Assembly (NCBI GenBank): GCA_017590115.1
Contig: JAGGNK010006448.1
Location: 12,277,049-12,341,048, forward strand
Direction: 5' to 3'
Length of the DNA: 64,000 nucleotides
DNA from: Montifringilla adamsi
Lineage: Eukaryota; Chordata; Aves; Passeriformes; Passeridae
Part shown: positions 11,201 to 25,412 of the stretch, piece by piece
How positions within the stretch are numbered: the first letter of the stretch is position 1
Layout: each line of letters begins with the position of its first letter
The notes under the pieces: model-generated
Seen by the model: only the letters and a program-made list of their open reading frames with translations
Told to the model about the DNA's origin: nothing
Database searches by the model: none
Made by a program: the position numbers and the translations under genes

Positions 11201-14200
11201 TCATTTGAGTTTCTAAAGGAATATTATTCTTCAGGTGTTAGTGCTTTGATGCCATATAATCATACCATGTTTGGCTCATTGTATTACTTCTTACAAAAAA
11301 AAAAAAAAATTAACAAAAAAGAGAGAAAAGATATCCACACGCCTATGTATGGACGTGTAAATTTTATTTTTTAATAGGAAAAAACGCACATACTATGTGG
11401 AGAGAGTTTGTATGGGAAACTTCAAAAACAGAAGCTACAATGAAGCCTTTTCATCAAATGTTGTAATTGGAATATTGTAAAAGAAAGGCATACATAAGAA
11501 AAAAGTTTTTATGCCAGTTGCTGTTAACAAACAATATTTTGTTGAAAAATCTTCCAACATTCCTGTATTCCAAAAAGCTAGTGAAGACTTGAATAGATAG
11601 TCCTGTATCCTTTTACACACATCCATTTAGCTGGTTGGGTACACATGCTTGAAGGAGGTGGAGGAAAAGTAGGCGTTGCTGTTTAAAAAAAATTGATTAC
11701 ATTACTTTAACTTTGTATTGCCTGCCTCTAACCTGTAAGGAAAGTACAAAATTCATTAGTTATCTTTTTTGAGTGCATTTTTGCCTCTTCAGCTATGAGA
11801 AGAAAAATTATATAGAACATCCTTCCCTCTTTTAAGTTACTCAGCATTTTATGACTGGGTGTCTGTACGTTTAGTTTTTTGTCTGCCACAAACTCTCAGA
11901 CAAGAACTAGATGTCAGCTGCAGTTGCAGGTGATTAGTGCCTGAAAATCAGGCCATAAGTCAAGAGTTCATGAGCATCCAGCACTTGCAGCTTTGGTCAT
12001 GATGTTGCATGCAAGTGTGGAATATATTTCTCCCCTGCTTTTTGTTTCTAATTTCCACTTTGGCTGCATTTACTGACAAATTAGTTAGATATGGTCAGTG
12101 GAGACTGCAGAGGTCCAAAATACAGTGTTCTGTTTCAGCCAGTGTTAGGCTGAGTTATGGCTATGTGATAGAATGAGCAAATATGTTTCCTTTCTGCTAG
12201 GTAAGAGGATGACCGCTTTAGCTAAAATTACTAATATGAAGGAGGAAGAACATTTTCCACCTGTGTACACACAATGATAATCATATATAGATAGATCTTG
12301 GGCATTTTGAAAGGTTGGCACTTCAACCTGAAGACTTGCAAAACCCCACATTGCAAAACAGAGGTTGTGTATTATATAATAGAAGGTGGAGATGTACAGT
12401 TCTGTACTGCTTGATTTTCCTCTGCTTTTATTTCTCACCTAAGTTAGTTGAAAGAGAACATGATTGATTCCATAAAGCCATAGCAGAACTTAGATTTTCA
12501 TATCTTTGTTTTGATATGATCTCCCCTATAGATTCAAAGCAGTTTAAGTGAAAATGAAATACAGTTTTTAAAGAACAGTAAAAATAGCTGATGATTGCAT
12601 CTACTTCAGATCCTTCTGGGGAAAAAAATAACTCTTTCATGTTTAGTGTCTATGCCATTTATATTATATTTACTTTTATAGTTGTTTCATTGCCAGAAGT
12701 AATCTGTTTTAAAACTACTCCTAAATGCAGAGTCAGTGTTGTTGCTGTCTAGGTAATGCTGAAGACAAGACTGATTCTCTTGTTAGACTGCCAGGGTGAT
12801 TTTGTGACTCAGACCAGGTTTAACCCTGACTGATATGATGCTTGCTGCTGATCATGTCCTACTCTCTGGGTGAATGAAGCTGATGTGACTGGGATGATAC
12901 TACTGATGCTAAATAGCAAGTCAGAGCTGTTTCTTTCTTTTTGGCATCAAAGGTGAGATCAAAGTATATCACAGGAGGTTAGGATTCTTCTTTTGGTTAG
13001 GATCTGATCCCTTTAATTAAAACCAAACCAAAGTCTTCTTTATTGTGTCTGCAAGAGAATAGTTGTTTCCTTTTTCTGGCTGTCTTTTGGAAGGACCAAA
13101 ACATGCTTGCCTGTCCGATTACTCAAGTTTATTAAACATCTGTTTTTTGTATTGTGTCAGCTTCCTTTCCCTTTGAATGTATTCAAGCTTTGTGAAATAT
13201 GCAGGGTTGGAAAATGTCATCTGCTTTGGGGGATTAACACGGGTTTCTTAAGCAACAGGAGTCTCTTAATAGAAAGCAGGGTAAAGGTGTAATCCTCTGT
13301 AAACGTCACTTATAAATGTTTCATTTCAATTTGCTCTTCTCTTGGAAGAGAAAAGCTTCAGATTGCCTGAGAATACAGAATAAAGACCAAGTGGTCTTGG
13401 ATCTACAACTATTTATCTTCCACTGGAGTTTGGATGTAGTGCCTTGGCAGGAAATTTCTCTGCCTCAATCCCAGATTTTTCAGAGAGAAGGACTTCATAA
13501 TCCTCTTGGGGGGTCTGTTTCTTAAGGATAATGTGTTTTGTTTGTTCATGCAATCACATTGTGGTGGTTCATATTCCCTTTGTGGGGAAAATGCTGCCTG
13601 TTAACTGTGCTCCCACCAGCTTCAAGCCAGAATGTGCCAGGAAAAGCTAAATATTAGAAAGCCTCAATAGTTAATAACAAACATTGCATGTGCTTTCTTA
13701 TAAATTTCCCCAAGTGCTGTGTTATCTATTAAATTCAAAATTTCAGCCAGTTTTACAAATGTTTGAATTATTTTCTTTTACATTTGTGGGTAATGATAAC
13801 TGCCTTGTCTAGGTATTTACGTCTCTCCTCAAGATGCAATTATAACCAGTGAAATAAGCAATTTAAAAAAAAAGAGCATGAGATAGTATGGCAATGCAGA
13901 AAAGTAAAATAGTGTTTTATGCTTTCTTAGCCGGCTTCAACTTCAGTTCAATTATGAATTGCTTTTTTTTCCAGCTTAGGAAGTGAACAGCAGGTCAAAT
14001 GTCAGTTATTCATCAGTCTGAGACTTTCTTTTCTTCTTGTGCCTGAAATTATTTGGCTATTGCTGTCAGACTATTTCCAGTGAATATCAAGCACTTAAAT
14101 ATTCACTAATTGTCACGCCAGCTCTGCTGGGTCTTCTGAAATTACAAGAAAAGTGATTTTTTTTTTTTCAACCCTCAAACACATCAGTTGTATTTTTCTT

Positions 14201-15288
14201 AGCAGAATATCGTTAATGGCTACCCAGTAAACTGATTTTTGTTGACGAATGTTTAGAATGTCTTTGTTGAAAGACAGGGTATTTTAGTGATGTGTGTTAA
14301 TAATTTATGTGCTTTTCAAAGTGGGAGAGAATAATCCACAAGCAAACTTCTGTAACCCGAGGCAGCAGACTGTTTAAACTGCTGATTTCTTTGTTAAGAT
14401 TCTGTAGAATGAATAGAATAAGCGGGAATGTAATTTTAAGTGCCAACAAATCCAGTCCATTCTCAGACTAGATTGATGTATTTGAAGATATCTGGGAAAT
14501 GCATGTAATTTTCTTGACTGAATTAGCCTAACTTGTAATCATGGAAGGCTTCTCAAATATTGCCTTTTCACCTCTCTTGCCGAGCTGACTCACCAAATCA
14601 TGCAGCAGTGTGTGAGCCAGCACAGAGCAGAGGATGGAGCTGGCACAGGAAGGGCTGCTGTGGATGCAGAGGCATTGTGGGAGCATTTGCTCCCTGTCTG
14701 CTCTGCTGCCCTGACTGAAGGGGTCAGTGAAATTATGCTGTTAATTTTGGTCGTAGTGTCTATGCCTGTAAGTTGGTTTGCACTGTACTGGTGAGACTGG
14801 ATGGATGATCTGTGTGAGGAGAGTGGGCAGCCTCCCCAGTTACGGGGTGTTTCCTTGGGCCACCTGTTTGGAGGTGACAAATGTCCAAGGAACAGTGGGA
14901 GGTGTTTGCAATCTCTCCTCTTCACACTGCACATGTATGGGTGTCCAGTGGTACAAACTTTGATTTTGCTACCTCCGTGTTTTTCTGTTCCAGGGGTGAT
15001 GGGAGGGATATTCTGCCTCTGGTCAGAGGCAGGAGCAGAGCTGAACTGCTTGTTGTGTGCATCCTTCCCCCGAGACTAAGGTTCACCTCTTCCGTCCTTG
15101 AAATTTTTGAAAGCTAGATGTCAGAGCCCCAGCTAATCATTTTCATCCATACTAGGGTGAAAGTATGGTACATTGAACAGGCTGCTGATCATGCCTGTCT
15201 CAAATGTATATTTTAGAATGAGATTAATTGCTCTCTGGAGGTGCTTGTATATCCCTAATGTTGCTTTTTCTGTTCTAGTAGTAACAGG
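8287..15288. other. FARP1: First coding intron of FARP1, 5' part; no gene or known repeat seen
   Basis: Seven kilobases of AT-rich sequence. I saw no FERM-coding exon, no tRNA and no recognisable transposon. The only low-complexity element of note is an A run of 15 at 11295-11309. All open frames are about 115 codons or less, and none resembles a known protein. Confidence 0.6.
11295..11309 (+). repeat. Poly(A) run of 15
   Basis: Fifteen A bases followed by further A-rich sequence. No retrotransposed body or target-site duplication is recognisable beside it, so it is recorded as a simple repeat. Confidence 0.85.
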
Positions 15289-15344
15289 AAATCATAGGCT
15301 GATTTAGGTCAGAAAAGGCCTTTAAGATCTTTGTGTCCAGCTGT
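15289..15344 (-). mobile_element. CR1 LINE 3'-end fragment, minus orientation
   Basis: The sequence begins with a degraded AATCATAGG tail followed by 'gatttaggtcaGAAAAGGCCTTTAAGATC', then a 'gtccagctgt' block. This is the reverse complement of a CR1 3' end. Only about 55 bases are left. Confidence 0.75.
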
Positions 15345-17654
15345 ATTTATGTAGCATTTAACTATAAAACAGTATCATACAGTTTTAAAAAATTTAAAGC
15401 AAAAATGCTGTGATGTATTATTTGTAGATCCAGTGTAGATATGGATCCCTCATACCTGAAACAGATCAGCTGGATATCAAGATAAAGAACATCCTCACCA
15501 CCTGCATGCAGTCAAATGACTTGAATATAATGGTTGTCATCATCAATAAAACCAAGCAGAATCAGCAGCCAAGTTCTAGTTCAGATTGCTTGATTTTGTT
15601 CACTTGTTTGGTTTTCTCATTTGGTGCCTCTTGCTCCTTCCTTCGTTGGCCATAGAACGTGCCCCCATATATTGCTTATCCTTTTTGTTCTCTCTTCCTC
15701 TCTGCAGCTCCTTTGGAACTGCTGGTTCAATTCCTTCCTATTGGTATTCTCCAAAGAAACAGGAGACAGCAGTGTGGAAAGATGCATTAGTCCTGGGTGT
15801 GTCCCCTGGGTCTTTACCCAGCTTCATTCTGTAATGATGTCCTTCCTCAGTGCAGTATCAGGTCTCTCTATTACAAGCCATGTGCAGTGCTGCATAGGGG
15901 AGAAAGTGCTTATCAGCTGGAAAGGCTGTAAAGTGCTCATCAGCTGTATCTACAGTCAGAGTTAGGGATGCTTTCTGCAATGGAATAGTCACATTCTCAT
16001 TCATACTCAAACTCTGAGAGTGGGAGGAAATATCCAGTTTTAACTTAAGATAATTTGTGGTTTGAAAGTGAAATTTGACTAACTTAAAATTATCTAAAGA
16101 AACCTTTATAGCTAGGATGCAGTGATTAAAGCAGTGTGTCTTATCTTGGAACAGTATAAAGGGCTCCATCAGTTCCCACATTTAAAAGCCTTCAGAAACT
16201 TATTAATATGCTGCTTACCTGTAAACTTATCTCCACTGCTCCAGTGAGCTGCCTCCACCAGGCTGTGATTACAATACGCACACACAATTAAATGTTGTCT
16301 TTTGCATGCCAACGTGTAAATCACATAAAATGCATGGCTGAAAATGTCTGCCAAAGCTTTTGTGTGTATCTGAATCAGGCTACCGTGTTACAATCATTCT
16401 TGGATAAATATGTCAATTTTTGAATAAAAAGTGATGCATGAGGCACGCATCAAGAGCCAGATAACTCAGCGAATACAAACAGCAGTTGCAGAAGTAGATT
16501 ACAATATCTCCTTTTCTTATCCCCATCCCCAAAATGGAGGCTTTGATAGAAATTGCACAAACATAATGCTGCCAGAATATAAATAGCAAATGGTGAATTA
16601 TGACTTAGTGCCAGTTTGCTTTTTGATGGCCTGTTGGCAGATGCAAATATTCATGCAGAGCACAGCAGCAGGAAGTTTTTCTTCTCATTTCTTTCACTGT
16701 TATCTTCTCACCTGGTTTTTTGGTTGGTCCTGCAGTGATTTCTTCTTTTTTTCTTCAGTTTGCCTTGCTTTTATAATTCTGGTCTTGTTCTCATGCCATT
16801 ATATTTTCATACGATTCTTACTGAATTTACAATTATCTCCATTTGGTAGATAGTGTAGTACTATGTGTTTGTGTGTAGATGTTGCTTAGCATGCAGAGGC
16901 TAGCTCTCCCTGCATAAAGAGGGACCTCTTGCTCTTCAGTGACTCCTCACGTTTCATTGCTTCATTCCCTGGTGCAGATGCTCAGTTTTATTCCCTACTG
17001 TTGTCTCACCCCCAGCTAACATTTGAGTTTTGTCCTTTCTTGGTAAACATTCACCTTTGTATCTTCTGTGTGGACAGGTTGCATAGCTCCTTGTAGAGCT
17101 CTCTCTCTGGTCTTTTGCAAGGAGCACATTTGGGCAGAGCAGCAGATCCTGGATCTGGAGTGACTGTGATTTAGGGAACGCCTTGTTTTCTGCTTGCTGG
17201 GAGGGATGAGCCGGATCCTCATCCACTTTACTTTGTCTCTGGTTGAGTGGAGTTACTGGACATAAGCTGGGTAACATTATATGGTGATGTCATCCAGGAG
17301 TCTTCTCTGAGAGAGCTGCCTTTTGAAATGAATCTCAGATACAACCATTTTGGTGAACAGAATTGAAGGAACAGGGATTTTGCAGAATTAAGGTAATACA
17401 TGTAAACTGATGTAAGAGAATGCTTTGTCAAAGCTTTAATATAAAGATACAGCTCAGCAAATATAAAAGGACATTATCAAATAGTTTTTATTACTGGATT
17501 CACATAGAGTAGCTCAGCAACTAGAAGTATATGTAGCTCAGTATTCTTTGCTCTTTGATGTTCCAGAGTAATTCAGAAACACCTCTGCAGTCAGTGATAA
17601 ACGTGGTGGCTGGCAAAGGGCAATGCTTTTCATGAAAGCACTTGTATACTCACT
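15345..17654. other. FARP1 intron, no gene seen
   Basis: AT-rich intronic DNA. A perfect POU octamer ATGCAAAT occurs at 16641-16648, next to AT-rich sequence that reads as non-repetitive; a single octamer is weak evidence of a regulatory element. No exon was recognised. Confidence 0.5.
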
Positions 17655-17745
17655 CACAGTATGATGCAGAGTGGAAGGGACTGTGCAAGTAGTCTGGTCC
17701 AGCTCTTGGCTCAAGGCAGGGCCAGCAGTGAGCAGATGGTCCCTA
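17655..17745 (-). mobile_element. Possible old CR1 3' fragment, minus orientation
   Basis: The order 'cacagtatgatgcagagTGGAAGGGAC', then 'tagtctggtccagctc', then 'ctcaaggcagggccagcag' mirrors the minus-strand CR1 3' region (tail, 'ggaagggacc', 'agtccaac', 'ctcaagcagggccac'). It is clearly diverged. A chance resemblance is possible. Confidence 0.45.
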
Positions 17746-20700
17746 AGAAACATTTAACTGTAAGAATTGAGGACTAACGTGTTCTAGAGTTTTTTTTTTC
17801 TTTGGGAGCCTTAGTTGGGTTTCAGAGTTACCAGTTGGAAATCTGACACTTTCAAGCCTGTGACTTGTAGTTCTGAGGTGGAAACCTTCGGCTTTTCTGT
17901 ATGGCAAATGAATGTTTGCCATGCAGCCATATCTGAGGGCTTATAAAAGAAATGAGGCAGTAGTCATTTTATAAATGAGAGACATGTCATAAGCTTACTT
18001 ATGTCTCAGTGTGTCAGACCCTTCAGCTTTTCTTTCTAGTTTTTTACTTCATGTCAAAGTATGGGTATGTGTGCTTTGAAAGACTATGGGAGATTCTAAA
18101 AATAAAATTCAAGTGAAAAGCAAAAGTTTCAAATGGCTGATTGTGTCACAACATACTCAGCTCTGTGACTTTGCCAAAATCTCAGGAAGAGCAAGGTAGA
18201 AATAACAAGCTGCAGGAGAGCAGCCTTTGTAAACAGGAGAGACTTTCATAACTGCATGTACTTAAAAAAAGTCAACAAACCCTTCTGAAGATCTCATGAA
18301 AAACTGGATTCACACCAACTTTGGAAGAGCTAAGTTTTCAAACTTTTTTTCATGTGAAGCCATTGGATTGCTGTTGTTACAGAAGCAGAATTAGGAGCAG
18401 GTAATCTTCTTGTTTCTCCTATGTAGGCTGAGTCTAGCCATTGCCATTTCTTTCTGTATCTGTTCCACAAAACAGTAACTTTGAGCAGATATATATGCCT
18501 TTGTGACTTTGAACAGGTATGTATGCCTTTCAGTGGCAAGGTCACTTCTCTGCAGAGCATTTCAGATCTGTGCTGCTTACGTTTCATCACAGGGAAGATC
18601 ATATACACACAGCTTAGCCAAGAGAAGTGACAGAAGGTTACTGAGGAAATGGTTCAGCATTTCCTTGGGCTGAGAGAACAAGTCTTTGAGGGTCAGCTAA
18701 TGCTGTTCTTGCTTGTTTCACTGGAATGATTGATTTCCTGCATAGGTATAGCTGTGAAGTAAATTCCAGGTATGTTCTGGACATGGTGGAGTTTTTTGTG
18801 CATGTGTCTGGGTTTTGTTTTGTTTTGGGTTTTTTGTTTGTTTGTCTGTCTTTGGGGTTTTTTTTGTTTTTAATTATTTATTATTTTTTTTTTTAATTTT
18901 GCATTCAGCTTTTATTTGGGATGCCATGGGGAAAGAAAAAAATCTCATGACCTTAGCCTTAGCAGTAGTGTTTTACTGAGAGTTAAACTGAAGGTTAACT
19001 CCTTCAGCACTCAGAATTAATTCATTAGCTACTGCCTGTTAAATACTTGAAAATGAAATTTGTTCACCTGAAAATAAAGCAGCATGAAAGGATTAAATAC
19101 CTAAAATAACTAATGCAAACTGATTTTTTGAATCTGTAGATAGCTTTGCTATTAATGTTTAAAATTTCAAATTAGCTAGACATTTTAACAGAAGGTGCCT
19201 GGCTAATTTGACTGTGAATTATGATTATTTCTGAAGATCAATAACTTGTCGTCCTCTCTTGAAGACATCTCATATTACTCTCAGGTAATCCATTTGTCCT
19301 TTGTAGCCATCAGATCCTCATATTGATATTTCCCAGGTGAACAAGTGTCACCAATTATCACTGTTTTCCTCTGGAGGCATTTGAAGGCCCCAGAAGACTG
19401 GCTAGTGGTTGTGCAAATTCCTTTGAAAAGGTTGTGCATGTGGAAGCCCATACCACATCAATGAACTCCCTTCTTGTAGGAATGATCCATGAATTCCTGG
19501 GCACTTGCTGCCATCAGATGAAAGCTACTGCACTGGGGTATGAAATGCTTGGGTATGTATATATATAGCTCTGTACTTCAGCATGTAAGTTGTTTTTAAC
19601 TCTTCTTCTGTCACAATTGTAGAGTTATAGCCCTGAAAAGCACTGTAGCACCAAGTGGAGAACCCTCTCTAAAGAAAACGCCTTTGCCTTCACTTTCAGG
19701 CTTCAGTCCAGGAATGGGTCTCTTTTGCATTCCTTTACTGGTGTCTAAGAGGATGAGAGAATGATGTGGGGCCCAAGGCCATGATTTTCCAGGCTCCCTA
19801 GCTGTTGGCTGGGTTTCTGGCTGTGTTTTGGGCTGCTCTGAGGAGACCTGTCTGAGCTCTTGCTAGCTTTGTGCAAGGGCTCGCCCTGACCTGTGAGTCA
19901 GTGTGTCCATTTCTGGTCACTGGGGTTGGGGTTGCTCCCTTGTTCTCTTTTATTTGCAACTATGAGAATACAACTAACAACTGTAAGGAAACAAGTACAT
20001 CTATAAGGATAGCCCTGGGGTACAGCTGAAGATGTGGCAACATCTTCTAGCATGACAGACAGTAACCTTGTTGGCTTTGTTTTCTTCTTGCATTTTTTTG
20101 TTTCCCTGACCCTCTCTGATAAAATCATTTCATGGAAACATAAACACTGCACTGGGAAAGGCTGGGTTAACGTTTTGTCCCCCAACCTGGCACAAGCACT
20201 CACTCCTCTGCCTTTCTCTCCTTATTCCCCAGCATCCATAGTCCCTTTTGGATCTGCTGATGCCTCCTACCTCCACTCTCTTTCTGCAGCAGAAAGTTCT
20301 AGCAGTTTGCTTCTCCTTTTACTTCCTCTAAATGGATGAAAGTAATGTTAATCTCAGTTTTGTAAGGTTTCAACAATTCTGTTCAAACTGCATCACAGAA
20401 ATGGGCCAGTTATGATTATCTGTGTTTTCGTGATTGACAGACTAGAAGAGGGTGAAGAAGAAAGATTTGTTTAGAGAAGGGCAAGTCTGCTTTAGGGAGA
20501 GATCAAGTGCAGACAAGAGAGTGATGGAAAAAGGGTAGGATAGGTGGGAAAAAGGAGCCTCTGAAAATGCAGAAGTATAAAAAAGCTCAGTAAGAGTAGG
20601 GGGAAAGCATTGTACTGGACTTGTACAAATCTCTGACTTACCTGAATTCATTTTTTTGGTCTGTACTTAAACACTGGAGGTCTGGTGCTTTTGTGTCTTA

Positions 20701-23700
20701 AACATCACAGCATGGCACAGTCACAGAAAGAAGAGCACTAGAAATCAGCAGTGCAGTCTGCCAGAATTGGAAGCAGAACCCCTCACTCGCTCCTCTTTTT
20801 AATTGCCACCTATTGATGCTTACATACAGCAGAAAGTTAATGACGCAGCTCTTAAAAGATTACTGCAAATTGCAAGTCTGTTACATTAACATGATTAATT
20901 TGAACTGTACCTAAGAAGCTGTACCTAATATTCTGCTGAGGCACAGTTGCATATTAGAGCCATAAAGTTGTGTGTGCAGCCATAACATAACTGCCTGCTC
21001 CTTACTGTCCGTGTTCTGTGAGGGCAGAAAGGGACCAATCTGTTAATTATTTTTGGCATTGTCAATGTTGATGTCAGGAGAGTGGTCTTTTAAGAAATAT
21101 ATTGAATCCAAATTACAATATTCTAAAATACATTTGAGTGAAGAAAATACCTTCATTAAAATACCCAAAGTCACCAACTCAGCACAGGCCATTTCACATA
21201 TCCCAAGACAGTGGATACTTGACTTCCAAAGTGAAACCTAAGTGGTAAATTTAACACTAAGGTGGTGTAAATCAGCTTATGGCAGTTTCATTGCTTTTAA
21301 ATATTGCAAGCTGCAGCAGTTTAAAAAGAAACTCAGGCTTCTGAAAATGCAAGTGATCAACAAGAGTGATTTGGGGTTGTTTTAATTTTGGAACCTGTTT
21401 GTTTGAGAGGCAGCTTAATGTTCTGAGTTCTCAGAATGGAGAAAGATTGGGAGATTTCTTTTCTCACCAGGCACTTCCTGCCACAGCTGCTTGAGTGAAT
21501 TAATCTACTTGGCTTCACATCTGTTCATTGCCTCTCTCCACTGCCCCCATCTTCACACCAGAGCAGGAGCCCTGTGGCTCTCCTGGCCCCTTTTTTCCAT
21601 TCCAGGGCTCAACTTCTCATTTCCTAGGCTCCTGCCCTTATTTTAGCGTGTTGCCAGCTGCCAGGGAAGAGCTGCCTAGGATGCTGAGTATTTATTGCTT
21701 GCTGTGTGAGTGCTGACCCTTGGGCAGAAGAGGGAGGAGGGTGCAGTGTGGCACCTGCAGGACCGGCTGTCTCTAGAAGGGCTGGGAAATGAGGCAGAGT
21801 GAGTAGCTGGAGCAAGTTTTCCAGCATCTGACTGAAAGGACTGAAAGGTAATTCCAAATTACTGGAAAGGTAGGCTTCCTACTGCCATGGCAACAGAAGT
21901 TCCAGTGCTTACTGAATTTGTTAGTCGTGAAGAAAACAAGGTAAGAATTGGCAAGTCCTACTTATTCTTCCACGCTTTAATTTTCACTTTCTTAGTGATG
22001 CAGTGTTTGAGATGGAGTCTTTGAAAGGGAATATTCATGTTTAAAACAAAATTGGAAGTCTTTGGTTTTCTTGGACTCTTTTTAAGAGAATGGAAATGTT
22101 TTCACCCTTGATACAAGAAAGCTTTTATTGAGCCAAACTTGGGCTAAGTATGATGAGAAGACAATAAAACATGTAAGTAGCTTGAAGGTTTTTCAAATTC
22201 GCCTGAACTTTCGTCTGGTGAGCCTTTGTCCTGGAGAGAAAATGTTTGGCTTAAAGGTTAAGATGAATTAGGTGACTTTTGATTATCCAAAGAATGAAGG
22301 CTGTGTTTGTACCCTCATTCCTGTTTCTTTGCATATGGTTCTTTCATCCATTCAGTCTGTGCTAGTCAAGGAGGAGGACTGTTTGAAGAAGGCACTATAG
22401 AGCACTCTGTCTCTCATCCAGCAACAGCTGAATACTTTATGGAAGTATATTAAGTCCTTGACAGGAGAAGGTAGCCAGCTGGCTGCTGCAGCAGGATATT
22501 CTTGTTCTCCCTCACAACTAAAAAGGAGGAGTTGGCAGAGTGCCTGCCGAGCTTGCCGGGGAAGAGTAGAGGCACAGACTCTTGCAGTATTTTAACTAGG
22601 TGGGCTGTTAACCAAAAAATAAGAGAAGAAAGCACACATTTCAAGTCTGTCCAGGCCACCAACTGGAAAGTGGTAAAGGGCCGACTCTAATATGAATAAT
22701 TACCCTCCAAGAGCCTCCATGCTTTGGGATAGCTTAAGAATGTGGTTACTTTAAGGTCGGAAGCAAGTGAAGTAACTACATTAGTGTTTGTTCTGCATAT
22801 GGAATGGTGGTGTCTGACTGGTTAGAATAGTGCTCTGACAGTTCTACAAAATCTGGGGTCTGGATGTAATTTGATTGTCCTTTCTTGTCCTAATAAGTAG
22901 AGCTCAAGTCAAAATGTCTGTGTGGGTCACCAAAAAAGATTGAAAAGAAAGGAATTCATGTTAAAATTCACAAATTCAGGAAAGAGAGAATGCAAGAACA
23001 GTGCTTGCCGTTTCATTAAGCCAAGTTTTGAAACAACATGAAACGCTATCCAGTCAATCATCCATTTCCAAAAAGCAAGCAGGTGAAAACAGCCTTAAGG
23101 CACAAGCAATTAGCACAGAAATAGGTGTGTATTTTGGGTGTGGATGACCAAATATGCTGAGGTACAAGTATTTGAAACAAAACAAGCCTCAGGTCATAAT
23201 TTTATAGCCTGTTCTTCCTCGTATGCTTCCTTTAATGAAGTCTCCCAGGAAACGCCGTGTGGATGCTCCATTGACTGATAAGTGAAGCTTCTTCTTTAAG
23301 CACTGAAACTGGTGGTCCAGGAGATGTTTTTAGTTATTTAGTGACGGAATCCTGACCTCTTATATAGACTCAGAGGACAAATCAGATCTAGGTTCTGTGT
23401 TTGTAAATGCTCTTCAGTGACCTCCACTGTATTTTGGAACAGACCTTTTTCAGTTTTTCCATGATTGCTGAAGATAAAGATACCAACAATAACTGCTGAG
23501 GCCTGTGTGGATTTTTGGTGATGCAGTTTTGTGTGCTTAGAAAGTATTTGAAACAAACATCATAGAGGTTCCACATTCAACATGCCCTGAGATTATATAG
23601 TTCTTTGATTACACGGTCATGCTAACCTTTGATGTCCAAGATCCAGGTCACCATTTATGAAGATAACTAAATATTCACATGGTCTGGACTGACCTTTCAA

Positions 23701-25412
23701 AAGGCAGGAAGTACTGCTGTGAATTGCTTTCCCCTAATTTATTTTTGATAGATCTCATGGGTGGAGTTGGAAAAAACACTTGAATGCTGGTATCAGTTTA
23801 CTCTCCCTTCCCAAACTGGCAAATTTAAAGTAAGCTCTGATTCCTTTATTCATAGTGAATCATATATATTAATATAAAAACGACCTAACATCACAATCTT
23901 TTGATCCGAAAAGAAACTAGTTACAGCTCCAGTGTAAGATTACGGGTTCTTATAATAGGTGCTGGCTTTAGTGCTATCTTGTTGTCCACTTCACAAAATT
24001 GGGGTTATCTGGCACTGTTTGATGCAAATAACCAGTCTGCCTTAAACACAGAAGAATTTTACAGACCTGGGTAAACTGTGTTGTACATTCATCTGTTTTT
24101 CCTTAACTTCCATTAGCAGCAATCGTAGTCATGCTGGGAGTAATTAAAATTATGGGAACATTTTATATATAAATGTAGATGCATGATGTAACTACTAATT
24201 GAGATGTTGAATGCAACTCTTCACTTGTCAAGAATACTGGGTAGTCTTTGCAGGTTTATTTTGCAGCTTGCAGACCCACTTTGGCTGCTCATAGAATTCC
24301 TCAGGCAGAGGCTGAAAGGAGGGTTGGGAATTTATTGTGCTTTTTCAGTTCTTCAGAGAAGAGGCAATGGATACATCTCAGGTTTCTCTTAGCAAGCTGA
24401 AGGAATTTCAGTCCTTGTTTTTAGACTTGCAACTGCTTGAGGCTTCAAAGGCTGTATGTGTGAAGGAGGGAAAGAGGGAAGGAGACGCACATACTCCTGC
24501 TAATCTTATGTTAATGTAAACATAAAGGTTGAAATCTCAGTTGTAAGAAAGCAGCTGCAGTAGCAGAGGGGCCGTGTTTCATTCACTGCCCTCAGAAACA
24601 GGTAGTGCATCATAAAGACCTTCGTATCCTGTTCATCAGGATATGGATTGCTTATTCAATTTTTAAAAAATCTGTAGCTATTTTATAGTTTTGCTTCCAA
24701 GAAAACCAGGGTTTTTTTTAGTAATTAAATTTGATCAGCAATTTGTTACTGAGTAATCTGGGTGTCATCTACAATAAGGAAAACATTTTAAAGAATTTGT
24801 CATAGGTTGAAGAATCATACATAATGAGAGAGGTTAACTTAAAAAAAAATTGCCTCTAGTTTCATTTGGAAGAAGAAAATAGGAAGCTTTAGTTGCTTAT
24901 TTTTACTTCTGGTCCAAGTGTTGGGAGCACTTAAATGTCTCTCCCTCCTGGTTATTTTCACTCTGTGTGTTGTCAGACTTTTAATGTCCCCAGCTGAAAA
25001 AGGAAATTAACCAGGAATCCCAGTTCCGTCTGTTCTTTTGTACAATGGCACTTTCTCACAACAGGACAGCTACTTGAAGCGGAGCAAGAATGTTCTGCCA
25101 GTTTGTCACAAACTCTTGCTCACCACATGGGAAAAGCTCAAGAGCAGAGAGAAGAATCTTGGCCTTAGTCTATTTTTTCCCCTTTGCATGGGGGCAGAGG
25201 AAGTCACAGACATGAAGAAGCACTTATTACTGAGTGCAGGAGCTAAAACTCTTTATTGTTTCTGAGAGGGAGGTAGCTTTGCTGTAGACTTCTGCAACAA
25301 ATCTAACTCTGCAAGTTGCATTAAAAGAATACAGTTAAATAAACCTGAGAATTACCAAAATATCTCATTTTTCTCCTACAGTTAGGTAACCTGTTTTGAA
25401 TTTCAGATCACT
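17746..25412. other. FARP1 intron, no gene seen
   Basis: AT-rich intron. It holds the T/G-rich low-complexity tract listed separately and scattered frames of about 100 codons or less without family resemblance. Around 21530-21830 base composition is more GC-rich and frames overlap on both strands, which I attribute to composition. Confidence 0.55.
18811..18900 (+). repeat. T/G-rich low-complexity tract
   Basis: Interrupted TTTTG and TTTG units pass into T runs and then an AT-rich end. This is a simple-sequence tract on the + strand (A/C-rich on the other), with no neighbouring element recognised. Confidence 0.85.

Noticed and set aside
15902..15949. Apparent tandem repeat (AAAGTGCTTATCAGCTG and AAAGTGCTCATCAGCTG)
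   Set aside because: Two short near-copies about 27 bases apart with unrelated spacer. It is too small to distinguish from chance or a minor slippage event.
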